Assembly: GCA_045655805.1 (NCBI GenBank) | Contig: JAZOPZ010000005.1 | Coordinates: 1-57,552, forward strand | Length of the DNA stretch: 57,552 bases | DNA from: UBA11475 sp045655805 | GTDB taxonomy: Bacteria > Bacillota > Clostridia > Christensenellales > Borkfalkiaceae | Direction of reading: 5' to 3' | Translations under genes and position numbers: made by a program | Shown: piece by piece, positions 1 through 8,385 of the stretch | Position numbering within the stretch: position 1 is the stretch's first letter | How the letters are laid out: each line of letters opens with the position of its first letter | The notes under the pieces: model-generated | What the model saw: the letters and a program-made list of their open reading frames with translations, nothing else | Database searches by the model: none | What the model was told of the DNA's origin: nothing

Positions 1-190
1 CTTTGGCGTTAGCCAAAATATAACGCAAGATTTGTCTTGCATATCACTTTTAGCCACAAGGCTAAAAATAAAACTAAATTATTTTAATCTTTTGTGGATA
101 AGAAAAGCCCACTATATTTCGCCTTAAAGCGAAGTATAGTGGGCTACACTTTTGTATTAAATTAAAAATCCCTTATAGGGTATCCATAAA
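1..190. repeat. Hairpin-rich dispersed repeat, left copy (cut by window start)
   Basis: This non-coding stretch is built of small palindromes in a row: GCAAG/CTTGC near 26-40, TAGCC/GGCTA near 53-65, and a long perfect hairpin at about 106-145 (AGCCCACTATA paired with TATAGTGGGCT). The same sequence, in reverse complement and with point differences, occurs at about 3360-3540. The two copies therefore form an inverted repeat around the gene at 200-1048, pckG and a tiny lipoprotein gene. No coding potential is seen. The left limit lies outside the window. Confidence 0.7.
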
Positions 191-199
191 CTATCGCTT

Positions 200-1048
200 T
201 TAATTTTGTGGCAAAATTATTTTTCCACTATCTGCCGACTGAAAAATAAAATAGTACCCTTCGTCCGTATTAAAGATATCCGAAGGCAAAAAACAGGCTT
301 TATCTTTTAACCTTTGGGGAACCACGCCCCTACTGCCCTCAATTCCGTAACATAAATACTTAACTTTTTTGTTTTGCTTGATAATGCCGAAAACATATTC
401 TTTTTCAGCGTGAACAACATTATAAAATCTTCCATTTGGCACTATTTTGGTTAAACTTTCTATCAAACGGTATTGCGAAAACGCACCGTTTATAATTTTT
501 TCGTGCTTTAGGTAATACTGTTGCGCCTCGATAAAGTTATCTTCATCTTGGCAAGAGTTAGGCGTGAGAACTTCTTCTTTTGCGCTTTGCTCTTTTGAGC
601 CTTTACCGATAGCGTTTTTAGTATAAGAGTGTTCATCATAAAAACTTTCCTTTTCATAATAGTTTTCTTCCGCAAGAGCGAAGTCGTCGTAAACGATAAA
701 TTCTTTTTTTACTTGCTCAAAGTAATGCGTAGCAGTATAAACTTTTAGCCCGTCAGCAAAACCAACTAAAGTTAAATCTCCCTCCCTTTTAGCGACCACG
801 ATGGCGTCGGGAATAGTAAAGTTTGTGCAATAAAATTCCCCCACCGTCTTTTGCAACCTTTCGCCGACGAAAATTTTTTCAACGCGCTTATCAATAAATA
901 TATAGACAGTAAATTCGTCAGCAACTAGCGAGCGCGAAAAAGAAAAATCGTATAAAAGTTTATCACCCGTAAAAATAAACTTTACTACCCCTAAAGGATT
1001 TTTGTCTATCTGTGATTTAATAATGGTTGTTTTATCAAAATACGACAT
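200..1048 (-). CDS. Hypothetical protein, 282 aa
   Basis: I do not recognise this protein. It is soluble-looking, with no signal peptide and no membrane segment. The N-terminal 110 residues read as a beta-rich domain with alternating hydrophobic strands. A polar, acidic middle (about 125-175, rich in Glu, Tyr, Ser and Lys) looks like a linker. The C-terminal 100 residues look like a second compact beta-rich domain. The gene stands alone between a hairpin repeat at its 3' side and the divergent pckG promoter at its 5' side. The function is unknown and the reading frame is well supported by its length. Confidence 0.6.
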   Translation of the reverse strand: MSYFDKTTIIKSQIDKNPLGVVKFIFTGDKLLYDFSFSRSLVADEFTVYIFIDKRVEKIFVGERLQKTVGEFYCTNFTIPDAIVVAKREGDLTLVGFADGLKVYTATHYFEQVKKEFIVYDDFALAEENYYEKESFYDEHSYTKNAIGKGSKEQSAKEEVLTPNSCQDEDNFIEAQQYYLKHEKIINGAFSQYRLIESLTKIVPNGRFYNVVHAEKEYVFGIIKQNKKVKYLCYGIEGSRGVVPQRLKDKACFLPSDIFNTDEGYYFIFQSADSGKIILPQN

Positions 1049-1170
1049 ACTTACCCCTAAAATTTAAGGCGAAAAACTTGCGCCCTTTTATTATATGCGA
1101 CCTAGCGCTATCGAATAATAATTAAAAAGATAAAATTTTATCGATTTTAGATTTTTTTTGTTTTTAGGGC

Positions 1171-1199
1171 TTTACAATTGACTAATTTATTGCTATAAT
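1171..1199 (+). promoter_or_regulatory. pckG promoter
   Basis: A TTTACA -35 box at 1171-1176 and a perfect TATAAT -10 box at 1194-1199 are 17 bp apart. The predicted transcript starts about 7 bases later, just before the leader hairpin. Confidence 0.7.
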
Positions 1200-1209
1200 A
1201 TATCTTGAA

Positions 1210-1252
1210 GTACTAGGGCACTAATAACTGTCGTTATTACCTATCCTAGTAC
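1210..1252 (+). promoter_or_regulatory. Leader hairpin of pckG
   Basis: GTACTAGG (1210-1217) pairs with CCTAGTAC (1245-1252), and inside it AATAAC (1223-1228) pairs with GTTATT (1233-1238). The structure sits at or near the predicted transcription start and has no T-tract, so it is not a terminator. It could stabilise the mRNA 5' end or be an operator palindrome. The role is inferred only. Confidence 0.5.
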
Positions 1253-1316
1253 CAAAAAGTTTTAGGTCAAAATACGGTTGTAAATCAACCCACAAAAAAT
1301 AAGAAGGAGAAATGTA

Positions 1317-3098
1317 ATGACTAACAACAAAAAACTCAACGCTTTTATCGAAGAATACAAAGCGCTCTGCAACCCTGACAAAGTAGTTCTTATCGACGGT
1401 TCTGAAGAACAACTCGAAGGACTCAGAAACTTGGCTGTAGCACAAGGCGAAATCGTTAAACTTAATGAAGAATTATTACCAAACTGCTATATCGCACGTT
1501 CTAACCCTAACGACGTTGCAAGAGTAGAAAGCAGAACTTTTATCTGTTCAAAGAATAAAGAAGATATCACCCCACTTAACAACTGGATGGAAACTAACGA
1601 AGCATACGCACTTTTCAACGGCATCCTTAAAGATTCTATGAAAGGCAGAACTATGTACGTTATTCCTTATTCAATGGGTCCTGTTGGTTCAAAATTCTCT
1701 AAAGTAGGTATCGAACTTACCGACTCTGTATACGTAACTCTTAACATGGCTATTATGACTAGAATTGGTCAACCTGTATTAGACGTTATGGGTGATGACG
1801 GTGACTTCATTAAAGGTATCCACACCTATGGTGAAATCGATCCTGAAAAGAGATATATTGCTCACTTCCCTGAAGATAACACTATTATTTCACTTAACTC
1901 AAACTACGGTGGCAACGTATTGCTCGGCAAAAAGTGTTTTGCACTTCGTATCGCATCTTGGCTTGGTAAAAACGAAGGCTGGATGGCTGAACATATGCTT
2001 ATTTTAGGTATTGAAAAGCCAAACGGTGAAATTAAATACGTTACCGCTGCTTTCCCATCTGCTTGCGGTAAGACTAACCTTGCAATGCTTATCCCACCTA
2101 AACAATACGCTGATAAAGGCTACAAGACCTGGTGCGTAGGCGACGACATCGCTTGGATTAGAGTTGGCGCTGACGGCAGACTTTGGGCTGTAAACCCTGA
2201 AAACGGTTTCTTTGGCGTTGCTCCTGGTACTTCTATGAAGTCTAACCCTAACGCATTACTTTCTACCAAGAAAGGCACTATCTTTACCAACGTTGTACAC
2301 GACCTTGATACCAACACCGTTTGGTGGGAAGGTATGGGCACTCCTGCTCCAACCAACGCTATTGACTGGAAAGGCAATAAGTGGCACGAAGGTATGGTTG
2401 ATGCTGAAGGCAAAAAGATTAAAGGTGCTCACCCTAACTCAAGATTTACCGCACCTGCTATTAACTGCCCTTGCATTTCTTCTGAATTTGAATCAGCAGA
2501 CGGCGTACCTGTAACCGCAATTATCTTCGGTGGCAGACGTGCTAAAACTGCTCCACTCGTATATCAATCAACCGATTGGAACAATGGTGTATTCGTAGGT
2601 TCTATTATGGCGTCTGAAACTACCGCTGCTGCTGCAGACGTTAAGGTTGCTGTAAGACGTGACCCTATGGCTATGAGACCATTTATCGGCTATAATGCAG
2701 GTGATTACTTAAATCACTGGCTCGAAATGGGCAAGAAAATTGCTAACAAACCACAAATTTTCAACGTTAACTGGTTCAGAACTGATGACGAAGGTCACTT
2801 CATTTGGCCTGGTTTTGGTGACAACCTCCGCGTACTCGACTGGATTTTAGATAGATGCGACGGCAAAGTTGACGCTAGAGAAACCGCTATCGGTTACGTA
2901 CCTTTCGCTAAAGACATCAATATCGACGGTCTTGAAGATATCACTATTGATACCATTGAAGAACTCCTTACCGTTGATAAAGATATGTGGATTAAAGAAG
3001 CAGAGGGTATTGAAGAATTCTATAAAGAACTCGGCGATAGAGTTCCTGAAGAACTTTATAACCAACTTGCTAAACTCCGCGCTAACCTTTCTAAATAA
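1317..3098 (+). CDS. pckG: Phosphoenolpyruvate carboxykinase (GTP)
   Basis: The enzyme interconverts oxaloacetate + GTP and PEP + CO2 + GDP in the cytoplasm. In fermenting anaerobes it often runs in the CO2-fixing direction. The 593 aa length is typical of the GTP family. The nucleotide-binding loop SACGKTNLAM is at about residues 247-256, followed by the metal-site segment VGDDIAW and the family motif GGRRAKTAPLVYQ. An AGAAGGAG ribosome binding site lies at 1302-1309, just upstream of the ATG. The gene is monocistronic, with its own promoter, a structured leader and a strong terminator right after it. Codon use is biased toward frequent codons, which suggests high expression. Confidence 0.96.
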   Translation: MTNNKKLNAFIEEYKALCNPDKVVLIDGSEEQLEGLRNLAVAQGEIVKLNEELLPNCYIARSNPNDVARVESRTFICSKNKEDITPLNNWMETNEAYALFNGILKDSMKGRTMYVIPYSMGPVGSKFSKVGIELTDSVYVTLNMAIMTRIGQPVLDVMGDDGDFIKGIHTYGEIDPEKRYIAHFPEDNTIISLNSNYGGNVLLGKKCFALRIASWLGKNEGWMAEHMLILGIEKPNGEIKYVTAAFPSACGKTNLAMLIPPKQYADKGYKTWCVGDDIAWIRVGADGRLWAVNPENGFFGVAPGTSMKSNPNALLSTKKGTIFTNVVHDLDTNTVWWEGMGTPAPTNAIDWKGNKWHEGMVDAEGKKIKGAHPNSRFTAPAINCPCISSEFESADGVPVTAIIFGGRRAKTAPLVYQSTDWNNGVFVGSIMASETTAAAADVKVAVRRDPMAMRPFIGYNAGDYLNHWLEMGKKIANKPQIFNVNWFRTDDEGHFIWPGFGDNLRVLDWILDRCDGKVDARETAIGYVPFAKDINIDGLEDITIDTIEELLTVDKDMWIKEAEGIEEFYKELGDRVPEELYNQLAKLRANLSK

Positions 3099-3133
3099 TT
3101 GGTTACAAATTAAAGCATATCGATAAATAAATT

Positions 3134-3160
3134 ACGCCCGACGATTGTCGGGCGTTTTTA
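3134..3160 (+). terminator. Terminator of pckG
   Basis: ACGCCCGAC (3134-3142) pairs with GTCGGGCGT (3147-3155) around a GATT loop, followed by a short T run. It stands 35 bases after the pckG stop. Confidence 0.9.
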
Positions 3161-3226
3161 TACTAGTTGCAACAAATCTTACTTTTAAATTGTTTAATAG
3201 TTGAAAACTATTAAGAATAAAAAATT

Positions 3227-3337
3227 ATGAACAATTTTTTACTAAAAAAACTAATAATCATAGCGCTTGCACTTTGCCTTGCATTTACTGCGATAGGTTG
3301 TGGTGGCGAAAGTGAAGTTTACGAAGTAGTAGAATAA
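3227..3337 (+). CDS. Tiny lipoprotein, 36 aa
   Basis: This short frame encodes a complete lipoprotein leader: Met, two Lys at 7-8, a hydrophobic stretch (LIIIALALCLAF), and a lipobox ending in TAIGC, so the lipidated Cys would be residue 25. Only about a dozen residues follow, mostly acidic. Tiny lipoproteins of this kind occur in many Firmicutes and often have no assigned role. It could also be the 5' remnant of a longer lipoprotein gene cut by the repeat that begins about 25 bases after its stop. No clear ribosome binding site precedes it, so expression is uncertain. Confidence 0.5.
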   Translation: MNNFLLKKLIIIALALCLAFTAIGCGGESEVYEVVE

Positions 3338-3359
3338 ATATAAACAAATACAAAAGGGC

Positions 3360-3690
3360 TACGGCAAAAGGGCGTGTCCCATAGAGATTTTTAGTCCATA
3401 ATAAAAGCATAGCACACTATACTTCGCAAAAAGCGAAATATGGTGGGCTTTTCTTATCCACAAAAGATAAACTTTTATAAGTGATATTTTTAGCCTTATG
3501 GCTAAAAGTGATATGCAAGTTTCTTGCGTGATATTTTGACTTCTAGTCAAAGTTATATTATATTTGCCACAACTTACCCTGTGGGTAAATATAACTTTGC
3601 ATAGCAAAATATAACTGCGAAAGCAATATAACTTGCCGATAGGCAAATATAACTAGTGCGTCAGTAATAGGGATTATTACTGACGCACTA
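3360..3690. repeat. Hairpin-array repeat, right copy
   Basis: The section at about 3360-3540 is the inverted partner of the repeat at 1-190. Beyond it, the array continues as short stem-loops (loops of 3-6 nt) separated by a spacer close to AATATAACT, for example ACTTGCCGATAGGCAA and GCGAAAGC. It ends in a long palindrome at about 3655-3690 (AGTGCGTCAGTAATA and its complement around GGGAT). An open reading frame across it on the minus strand is made of these repeats and is not a gene. Confidence 0.75.
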
Positions 3691-3802
3691 AAGTGTAGTC
3701 CTTTATTTTTTATTATTGATAAATTTTGCATATTTTTTAAGAAAAAATACTATACAAGATTGTTCTTTAGTGCTATTATTTAATATATATCATAGGTGAA
3801 AA

Positions 3803-3970
3803 ATGTCTACTTTAAAACGAAACTTTACAGAAGGACCTTTATTTTTTAGAATATTATTATTTGCTTTACCTATAATGGCGACTGGCATTTTACAAGTTTT
3901 TTATAATATGGCAGACAGCATGGTTGTCGGTAAATTTTCAGGCGAACAACACGCACTTGCAGCGGACTGA
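3803..3970 (+). pseudogene. N-terminal remnant of a MATE efflux protein
   Basis: The frame starts ATG and encodes 55 residues that match the start of a MATE-family multidrug/Na+ antiporter: an N-terminal cap containing FTEGPLFFRI, a first membrane helix, then the conserved ADSMVVGKF segment. It stops at TGA after LAAD, where a full protein would run on for about 400 residues. The rest is absent. It is distinct from the intact MATE gene at 13126-14502. It lies right after the long terminal palindrome of the hairpin array, which fits a gene truncated by rearrangement at that site. Confidence 0.8.
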
Positions 3971-4032
3971 ATAACCATACATTATAATTTAAATTAAATC
4001 AGCCCAAGACAAATATTATGATTTTTAGCAAT

Positions 4033-4064
4033 ATAAAAGGCAACTAACTCTCGTTGCCTTTTAT
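4033..4064 (+). terminator. Hairpin terminator after the MATE remnant
   Basis: AAAAGGCAAC pairs with GTTGCCTTTT around a short loop, followed by a T/A-rich run. It may be the original terminator of the deleted MATE gene. Confidence 0.6.
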
Positions 4065-4083
4065 ATTAAACGTCTACCACACA

Positions 4084-4125
4084 TAAAAAAAACGACACCC
4101 ACTTTGGTAGGTGTCGTGATTTTTT
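4084..4125. terminator. Terminator of the rplM-rpsI operon
   Basis: ACGACACC (4092-4099) pairs with GGTGTCGT (4110-4117). Read on the minus strand it is followed by a run of T. It lies 16 bases beyond the rpsI stop and could also work on the plus strand. Confidence 0.9.
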
Positions 4126-4140
4126 GTATCTTTCCAAAAA

Positions 4141-4554
4141 TTATCTCTTTGAGAATTGTGGAGCGCGACGTGCAGCCTTTAAGCCGTACTTCTTTCTTTC
4201 CTTCTTTCTTGAATCTCTAGTTAAGAAACCTTCTTTTTTAAGAGCAGGTCTTAAAGATTCGTCTGCTTCAAGCAACGCACGTGAAATACCGTGTCTAATA
4301 GCGCCTGCTTGACCGGTGTAACCACCACCGCAAACGTTAACGATGATATCGTACTTTGCTAAAGAATCAGTAAGAACGAGTGGTTGTCTTACGATAAGTT
4401 TTAAAGTTTCGAGACCAAAATATTCGTCAATAGATTTTTTGTTGATGGTGATAGTACCATCGCCACCTGGGATGAGTCTTACTCTAGCGATAGCGCTTTT
4501 TCTTCTACCAGTACCCCAATATTGAACTTTCTTTTTAGATGAAATCTTTGCCAT
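4141..4554 (-). CDS. rpsI: 30S ribosomal protein S9
   Basis: A 137 aa ribosomal protein of the small subunit. The body carries the S9 pattern YWGTGRRKSAIARV near the N-terminus, then GGGYTGQAGAIRHGISRAL in the middle. The basic tail ends in the invariant FSKR that reaches the P-site tRNA. The first six residues (MAKISS) are a short extension. It lies 13 bases after rplM, with which it is almost always paired. Confidence 0.98.
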   Translation of the reverse strand: MAKISSKKKVQYWGTGRRKSAIARVRLIPGGDGTITINKKSIDEYFGLETLKLIVRQPLVLTDSLAKYDIIVNVCGGGYTGQAGAIRHGISRALLEADESLRPALKKEGFLTRDSRKKERKKYGLKAARRAPQFSKR

Positions 4555-4567
4555 ATTTCTCTACTCC

Positions 4568-5002
4568 TTATTTAACCAATTCCAAAACTTCAGGTTGTTG
4601 TGCAGAATGCTTGTGTTCAGCGCCTTTGTAAATCTTGCACTTTTTGAGCATTTTAGCACCCAAACTGTTTTTAGGTAACATACCTTTAACTGCTTCGTAA
4701 ACAGCAACGTCAGATTTGTTAGCCATTAAGGTTTTGTAAGAAACTTCCTTTAAACCACCGATGTGACCGGTATGATAACGGTACATCTTCTTTTCGAGTT
4801 TTTTACCAGTTAAAATAACTTTATCGGTATTGATGATTATTACGAAATCACCCGTGTCAACGTGTGGGGTGAATTCAGGTTTGTGTTTGCCTCTTAAAAT
4901 AGTTGCAACTTGTGATGCAAGTCTGCCGAGTGGCATATCGGTAGCGTCAACTAAATACCATTTTCTGTTAACGGTTTCCGCAGTTGCCATAAAGGTCTTC
5001 AT
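4568..5002 (-). CDS. rplM: 50S ribosomal protein L13
   Basis: A 144 aa large-subunit protein with the L13 signatures WYLVDATDMPLGRLAS at the N-terminus, RGKHKPEFTPHVDTGDFV in the middle, and PKNSLGAKML with a C-terminal helix. A GGAG ribosome binding site lies 8 bases before ATG. It has its own promoter and a leader of about 90 nt, so rplM-rpsI can be expressed apart from the upstream truA group. Confidence 0.98.
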   Translation of the reverse strand: MKTFMATAETVNRKWYLVDATDMPLGRLASQVATILRGKHKPEFTPHVDTGDFVIIINTDKVILTGKKLEKKMYRYHTGHIGGLKEVSYKTLMANKSDVAVYEAVKGMLPKNSLGAKMLKKCKIYKGAEHKHSAQQPEVLELVK

Positions 5003-5127
5003 AGTGTTATCTCCTTGAAAATTCTATTTGCAAAAAAGTTGCTAAATCTAGGGGGGCTAGTCCCATATTTACGAACTTTTCCTTATAAACGCTTAATTAT
5101 AATAAATTATAAACGCCGTAATGTCAA
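5003..5127 (-). promoter_or_regulatory. rplM promoter and leader
   Basis: On the minus strand a TTGACA -35 box (5127-5122) and a TATTAT -10 box (5104-5099) are 17 bp apart. The leader then runs about 90 nt to the start codon. It contains a compact CTAGCCCCCCTAG element near 5048-5060. Firmicutes L13 leaders often bind L13 for autoregulation. That role is inferred here and the fold was not matched to a known model. Confidence 0.6.
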
Positions 5128-5235
5128 GCGTTTTTCGCCGTTTTTTGTGGTTTTTGTCAGGTTTTTAAAAGGATTTTAAATATTTTTTTCTAAAAACCAA
5201 TATCTTGTGCTTGAAATTTTAACGCGCACTATAAA

Positions 5236-5931
5236 TTATTCGGGTTTCTCTTGCGAAACGCTTTGTTTTGGCGTAGCGGGTTTGCTACTAGTTGGCTTTC
5301 TTTTAGTGCTTGAAACGATTTTTACAACTTTTTTAACCTTGTTACCGTCTTTATCGGTAGTGATTACGGTAACTTCTTTAGTTCTAGACGATGTTTTTTT
5401 CGTCGTTTTTTTGGTTGCCGTGCTTTTGGTTGCAGTAGTTGCGTCCTTTACAACGGAGGCTGAACCCTTGCTAGTCGCATTTGTATTGCGTTTTGTGTAA
5501 GTTCTCTTTTTTGCGGGCAATACTTCTTTAGGTTCTTGTTTGACTTCTTCTACGGCTGGTTTTTCAACCGACTCTTCTACGACAGGAGTTGGTTCTTCAA
5601 TAATTTCAACCTTTTCTTCTACGGTAGTTTCGACTTCTTCTACTGCTACATCTTCGATTGCAGTTTCGACTTCTTCTACTGCTCCTTCTTTAACTTCCGA
5701 CACTGCAGGCTCTGCTACCAGTTGCTCGCTGTCTTGTTCTTTTTCAGCAGTTTCGTCCACTATGTCTTCTTTTGCCTTTTTGGCTGAATTTCTTATGCCA
5801 ACGATAACGAAAAACAACAAAATTGCAACGAGTGAAAGCGCGCAAATCACTGCCAAAATTAAATGTTCTTGTATGAAAGGTACTGCCCTTTCGTTGAAAA
5901 AAACCATTATACCGTTAAAAAATTCTTTCAT
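5236..5931 (-). CDS. Membrane-anchored acidic/basic low-complexity protein, 231 aa
   Basis: Not recognised as a known family. Residues 1-20 are an amphipathic start, and 21-47 form one strong membrane helix (LILAVICALSLVAILLFFV). Residues 50-130 are highly acidic, Glu/Val-rich and quasi-repetitive (EEVET-like blocks). Residues 135-231 are Lys/Thr/Ser-rich and strongly basic, including TATKSTATKKTTKKTSSR. The expected topology is a short outer part with a long disordered cytoplasmic tail of opposite charges. It starts 8 bases after truA, with its ribosome binding site overlapping the truA end. It is therefore co-transcribed in a conserved translation-related operon where a gene like this is not usual. 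Confidence 0.75.
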   Translation of the reverse strand: MKEFFNGIMVFFNERAVPFIQEHLILAVICALSLVAILLFFVIVGIRNSAKKAKEDIVDETAEKEQDSEQLVAEPAVSEVKEGAVEEVETAIEDVAVEEVETTVEEKVEIIEEPTPVVEESVEKPAVEEVKQEPKEVLPAKKRTYTKRNTNATSKGSASVVKDATTATKSTATKKTTKKTSSRTKEVTVITTDKDGNKVKKVVKIVSSTKRKPTSSKPATPKQSVSQEKPE

Positions 5932-5939
5932 AATATCTC

Positions 5940-6668
5940 CTAATACTTTACTTCTTTAAGGAACAAGGCTTTGGCAGGTAAAGTCGCCGTGTTTTTAAGC
6001 CTTTCGCCACTAACTAAAGAGTTTTTTATATCCTGCAAATTTATCTTTTTATCGGAAAGCGCTTTTAACGCACCGACAATCATTCTAACCATATTGTATA
6101 AAAAGCCGTTACCCGTGACTGAAATTGTAACTTCGTTATCGCCTTCGTCTATTTTTATGCCGTATACCGTTCGAACAGTACTTTCCACCTCCGAACCACT
6201 TGCGCAAAAGCATTTGAAGTCGTGCTCCCCCTCAATAAGTTTTGCACCGTCTTTCATAACGGACAAATCAAGCGAATCCACGCGCAATGCGTATTTGTTT
6301 TTTAACGGACGGTCAATCGGCGCAATATAAAATTTGTATTCGTAAGTTTTGGATTTTGCCGAATATCTTGCGTGGAAATCATCAGGTACTTCACAAGATG
6401 AAATCACCCTAATACCATCAGGCAAATGAGTGTTTATAGCGTAAGCGAATCTTTCTACACCGATATTTTTTTGTGTGTCAAAATGGGCAACTTGCCCCAA
6501 GGCGTGTACACCACTATCCGTTCTGCCACTACCCGTAACTTTAACTTCTTCTCCCGTGACCTTTTTTATTGCCAACTCCAACTCTTGCTGAATGGTATTG
6601 CCGTTTTTTTGAATTTGCCAACCACAAAAGTCCGAGCCGTCGTATTCTATAACGAGTTTTACCCTCAT
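5940..6668 (-). CDS. truA: tRNA pseudouridine synthase A
   Basis: TruA converts uridines 38-40 of the tRNA anticodon arm to pseudouridine. The 242 aa length is normal. The N-terminal YDGSDFCGWQIQ segment, the catalytic Asp within GSGRTDSGVHALGQVAHFD (about residues 46-64), and the NGFLYNMVRMIVG motif near the C-terminus are all present. It follows ecfT, as in most Firmicutes. Confidence 0.97.
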   Translation of the reverse strand: MRVKLVIEYDGSDFCGWQIQKNGNTIQQELELAIKKVTGEEVKVTGSGRTDSGVHALGQVAHFDTQKNIGVERFAYAINTHLPDGIRVISSCEVPDDFHARYSAKSKTYEYKFYIAPIDRPLKNKYALRVDSLDLSVMKDGAKLIEGEHDFKCFCASGSEVESTVRTVYGIKIDEGDNEVTISVTGNGFLYNMVRMIVGALKALSDKKINLQDIKNSLVSGERLKNTATLPAKALFLKEVKY

Positions 6669-6718
6669 ATTTTACCTACTTTAATAGAGTTTGGAGCATT
6701 TTCACGCTACCGTTCCCC

Positions 6719-7531
6719 CTAAAAAACTATCCATTGATTAAATATACACACAGCAACGATAAGCATTGCCATCACTATTATACCGATCAAATCACGGTAA
6801 GAAATAGTTTGTTTTTTGTATTTCGTTCTACCTTTTGCGCCTGCGTAACACCTTGCTTCCATAGCGTCGGAAAGTTCGTCGGCACGCCTGAAAGAACTAA
6901 TTAAAAGTGGAATAAGCACGGGAACGAGCGCTTTTGCCCTACGAAAAATGTTGCCACTTTCAAAGTCGGCGCCCCTTGCCTTTTGAGCCTTAATAATTCT
7001 GTCCGTTTCTTCCATAAGCGTAGGTATATACCTTAACGCAATACTCATAATAAGCGCAAATTCGTGTACCGGAAACTTGACCAACTTGAGTGGCGAAAGC
7101 AAACTTTCGATAGCATCGGAAAGTTCAACGGGAGTCGTTGTAAGCGTCAATAGCGACGACCCCATAACGACAAGCGCTATTCTTAACACGATAAAGATTG
7201 CCTTTTTTATGCCGTAGTCGGTTATATAAAAAATCCACCAATCCAAAACAGGTTTACCAGACTTATTAAAAAACACTTGCAATACTGCTGAAAAAATTGC
7301 AAAAAATAGTATGATTTTAATACTTGATAAAACTTTGCCGATAGGGATTTTTGCAAAAATGCAGGTAAGTAATATAAATCCTACTGCAACGGCAAAACCC
7401 CAAAAGAAAAATTCTTTAATCAAAAACACAGCCACGATATATGCAATCGATAACAATATTTTTATGCGCGCGTCCATTTTATGAACGAACGACTCCACCG
7501 GATAATACTGCCCGAAGATTACTTCTTTCAT
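6719..7531 (-). CDS. ecfT: ECF transporter transmembrane protein EcfT
   Basis: EcfT is the membrane scaffold of group II energy-coupling-factor transporters. It couples the two ATPases to exchangeable vitamin-binding S subunits. About five to six membrane helices are visible. The cytoplasmic coupling helices carry the motifs KAQKARGAD and, further on, AMEARCY, where the usual ARG is ARC, a common variant. The ATG at 7531 is preferred over the GTG at 7537 because GGAGG then stands 7 bases away. That start overlaps the ecfA2 stop as ATGA, so translation is coupled. No S-component gene is present in the window. Confidence 0.95.
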   Translation of the reverse strand: MKEVIFGQYYPVESFVHKMDARIKILLSIAYIVAVFLIKEFFFWGFAVAVGFILLTCIFAKIPIGKVLSSIKIILFFAIFSAVLQVFFNKSGKPVLDWWIFYITDYGIKKAIFIVLRIALVVMGSSLLTLTTTPVELSDAIESLLSPLKLVKFPVHEFALIMSIALRYIPTLMEETDRIIKAQKARGADFESGNIFRRAKALVPVLIPLLISSFRRADELSDAMEARCYAGAKGRTKYKKQTISYRDLIGIIVMAMLIVAVCIFNQWIVF

Positions 7532-8385
7532 AAGCACACCTCCGTCAGTTTTTTAACGAAGTCGCCAGAAGTTAAATCGCTACCTAAAATCACACCTCGT
7601 TCTTTAAGACGGCGTTCTAAATAAGCCGTAAGTGGGAGTTCTAGCCCAACGCTTTCAATCAACTCGTAATCAGAGTACACTTCTTTAGGCGTACCCACAG
7701 ACACAACCTTGCCGTCGAACATAACTGCAACTTTGTTACAATGTTCAGCAACGGTATCCATATCGTGTGAAACGATTATTACCGTTTTTACGAAGGAATT
7801 ATGAAGTGCGTGAATAAGTGCCAAAAAATCTTCCTTGCCCTGTGGGTCTAACCCTGCAACGGGTTCGTCAAGAATTAAAACTTCAGGTTTAGTTACTATA
7901 ACGCCTGCAATTGCAACGCGTCGTTTTTGACCCCCCGATAAATCAAACGGCGAAACGTCTTTTATTTTATAGTAATCAAGCCCTACGGCCTCTAACGCTC
8001 TAGCAACTGCTATTTTAACTTCGTCTTCGGTAAGTTCAGGATTGAAGTTTTTCAAACCAAACGCTACGTCCTCAAAAACGGTTTCGGCAAAAAGTTGGTA
8101 TTCAGGATATTGAAACACCATTCCGATTTTTGAACGCAAGGTTTTATAATCACATTTTTTATCAGTTAAATCAAAATCGCCAACGGTAAGTTCGCCACTA
8201 TCTGCTTGAACTTTTATAAGTCCATTAAGGTGTTGAATAAAGGTCGATTTGCCACTACCGGTTTTGCCGATAATCGCCATAAAATCGCCTTCTAAAACGG
8301 TAAGGTCAACACCCTTTAGAGCGTCGCTTTTAAACTTCGATTTTTTATCGTACGAGTATTTTAAACCTTTGGAAATAATTTGCAT
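7528..8385 (-). CDS. ecfA2: ECF transporter ATPase EcfA2
   Basis: One of the two nucleotide-binding subunits that power vitamin or metal uptake. Walker A is GKTGSGKST (about residues 40-48), the Q-loop is FQYPEYQLF, the ABC signature is LSGGQKRR, and Walker B is VLILDEPVAGLD, followed by the switch His in VSHD. The length of 285 aa is normal. Its start overlaps the end of ecfA1 by 25 bases, and a GGGGG-rich ribosome binding site precedes it. Confidence 0.96.
   Translation of the reverse strand: MQIISKGLKYSYDKKSKFKSDALKGVDLTVLEGDFMAIIGKTGSGKSTFIQHLNGLIKVQADSGELTVGDFDLTDKKCDYKTLRSKIGMVFQYPEYQLFAETVFEDVAFGLKNFNPELTEDEVKIAVARALEAVGLDYYKIKDVSPFDLSGGQKRRVAIAGVIVTKPEVLILDEPVAGLDPQGKEDFLALIHALHNSFVKTVIIVSHDMDTVAEHCNKVAVMFDGKVVSVGTPKEVYSDYELIESVGLELPLTAYLERRLKERGVILGSDLTSGDFVKKLTEVCL

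Noticed and set aside
3359..3646. Minus-strand protein-coding gene of 95 aa
   Set aside because: The frame is made entirely of the hairpin-array repeats and has no ribosome binding site or protein-like composition.
5540..5959. Ser/Thr-rich plus-strand protein of 139 aa
   Set aside because: It is antisense to the acidic repeat block of the 231 aa gene; the Ser/Thr runs mirror its Glu/Val codons.
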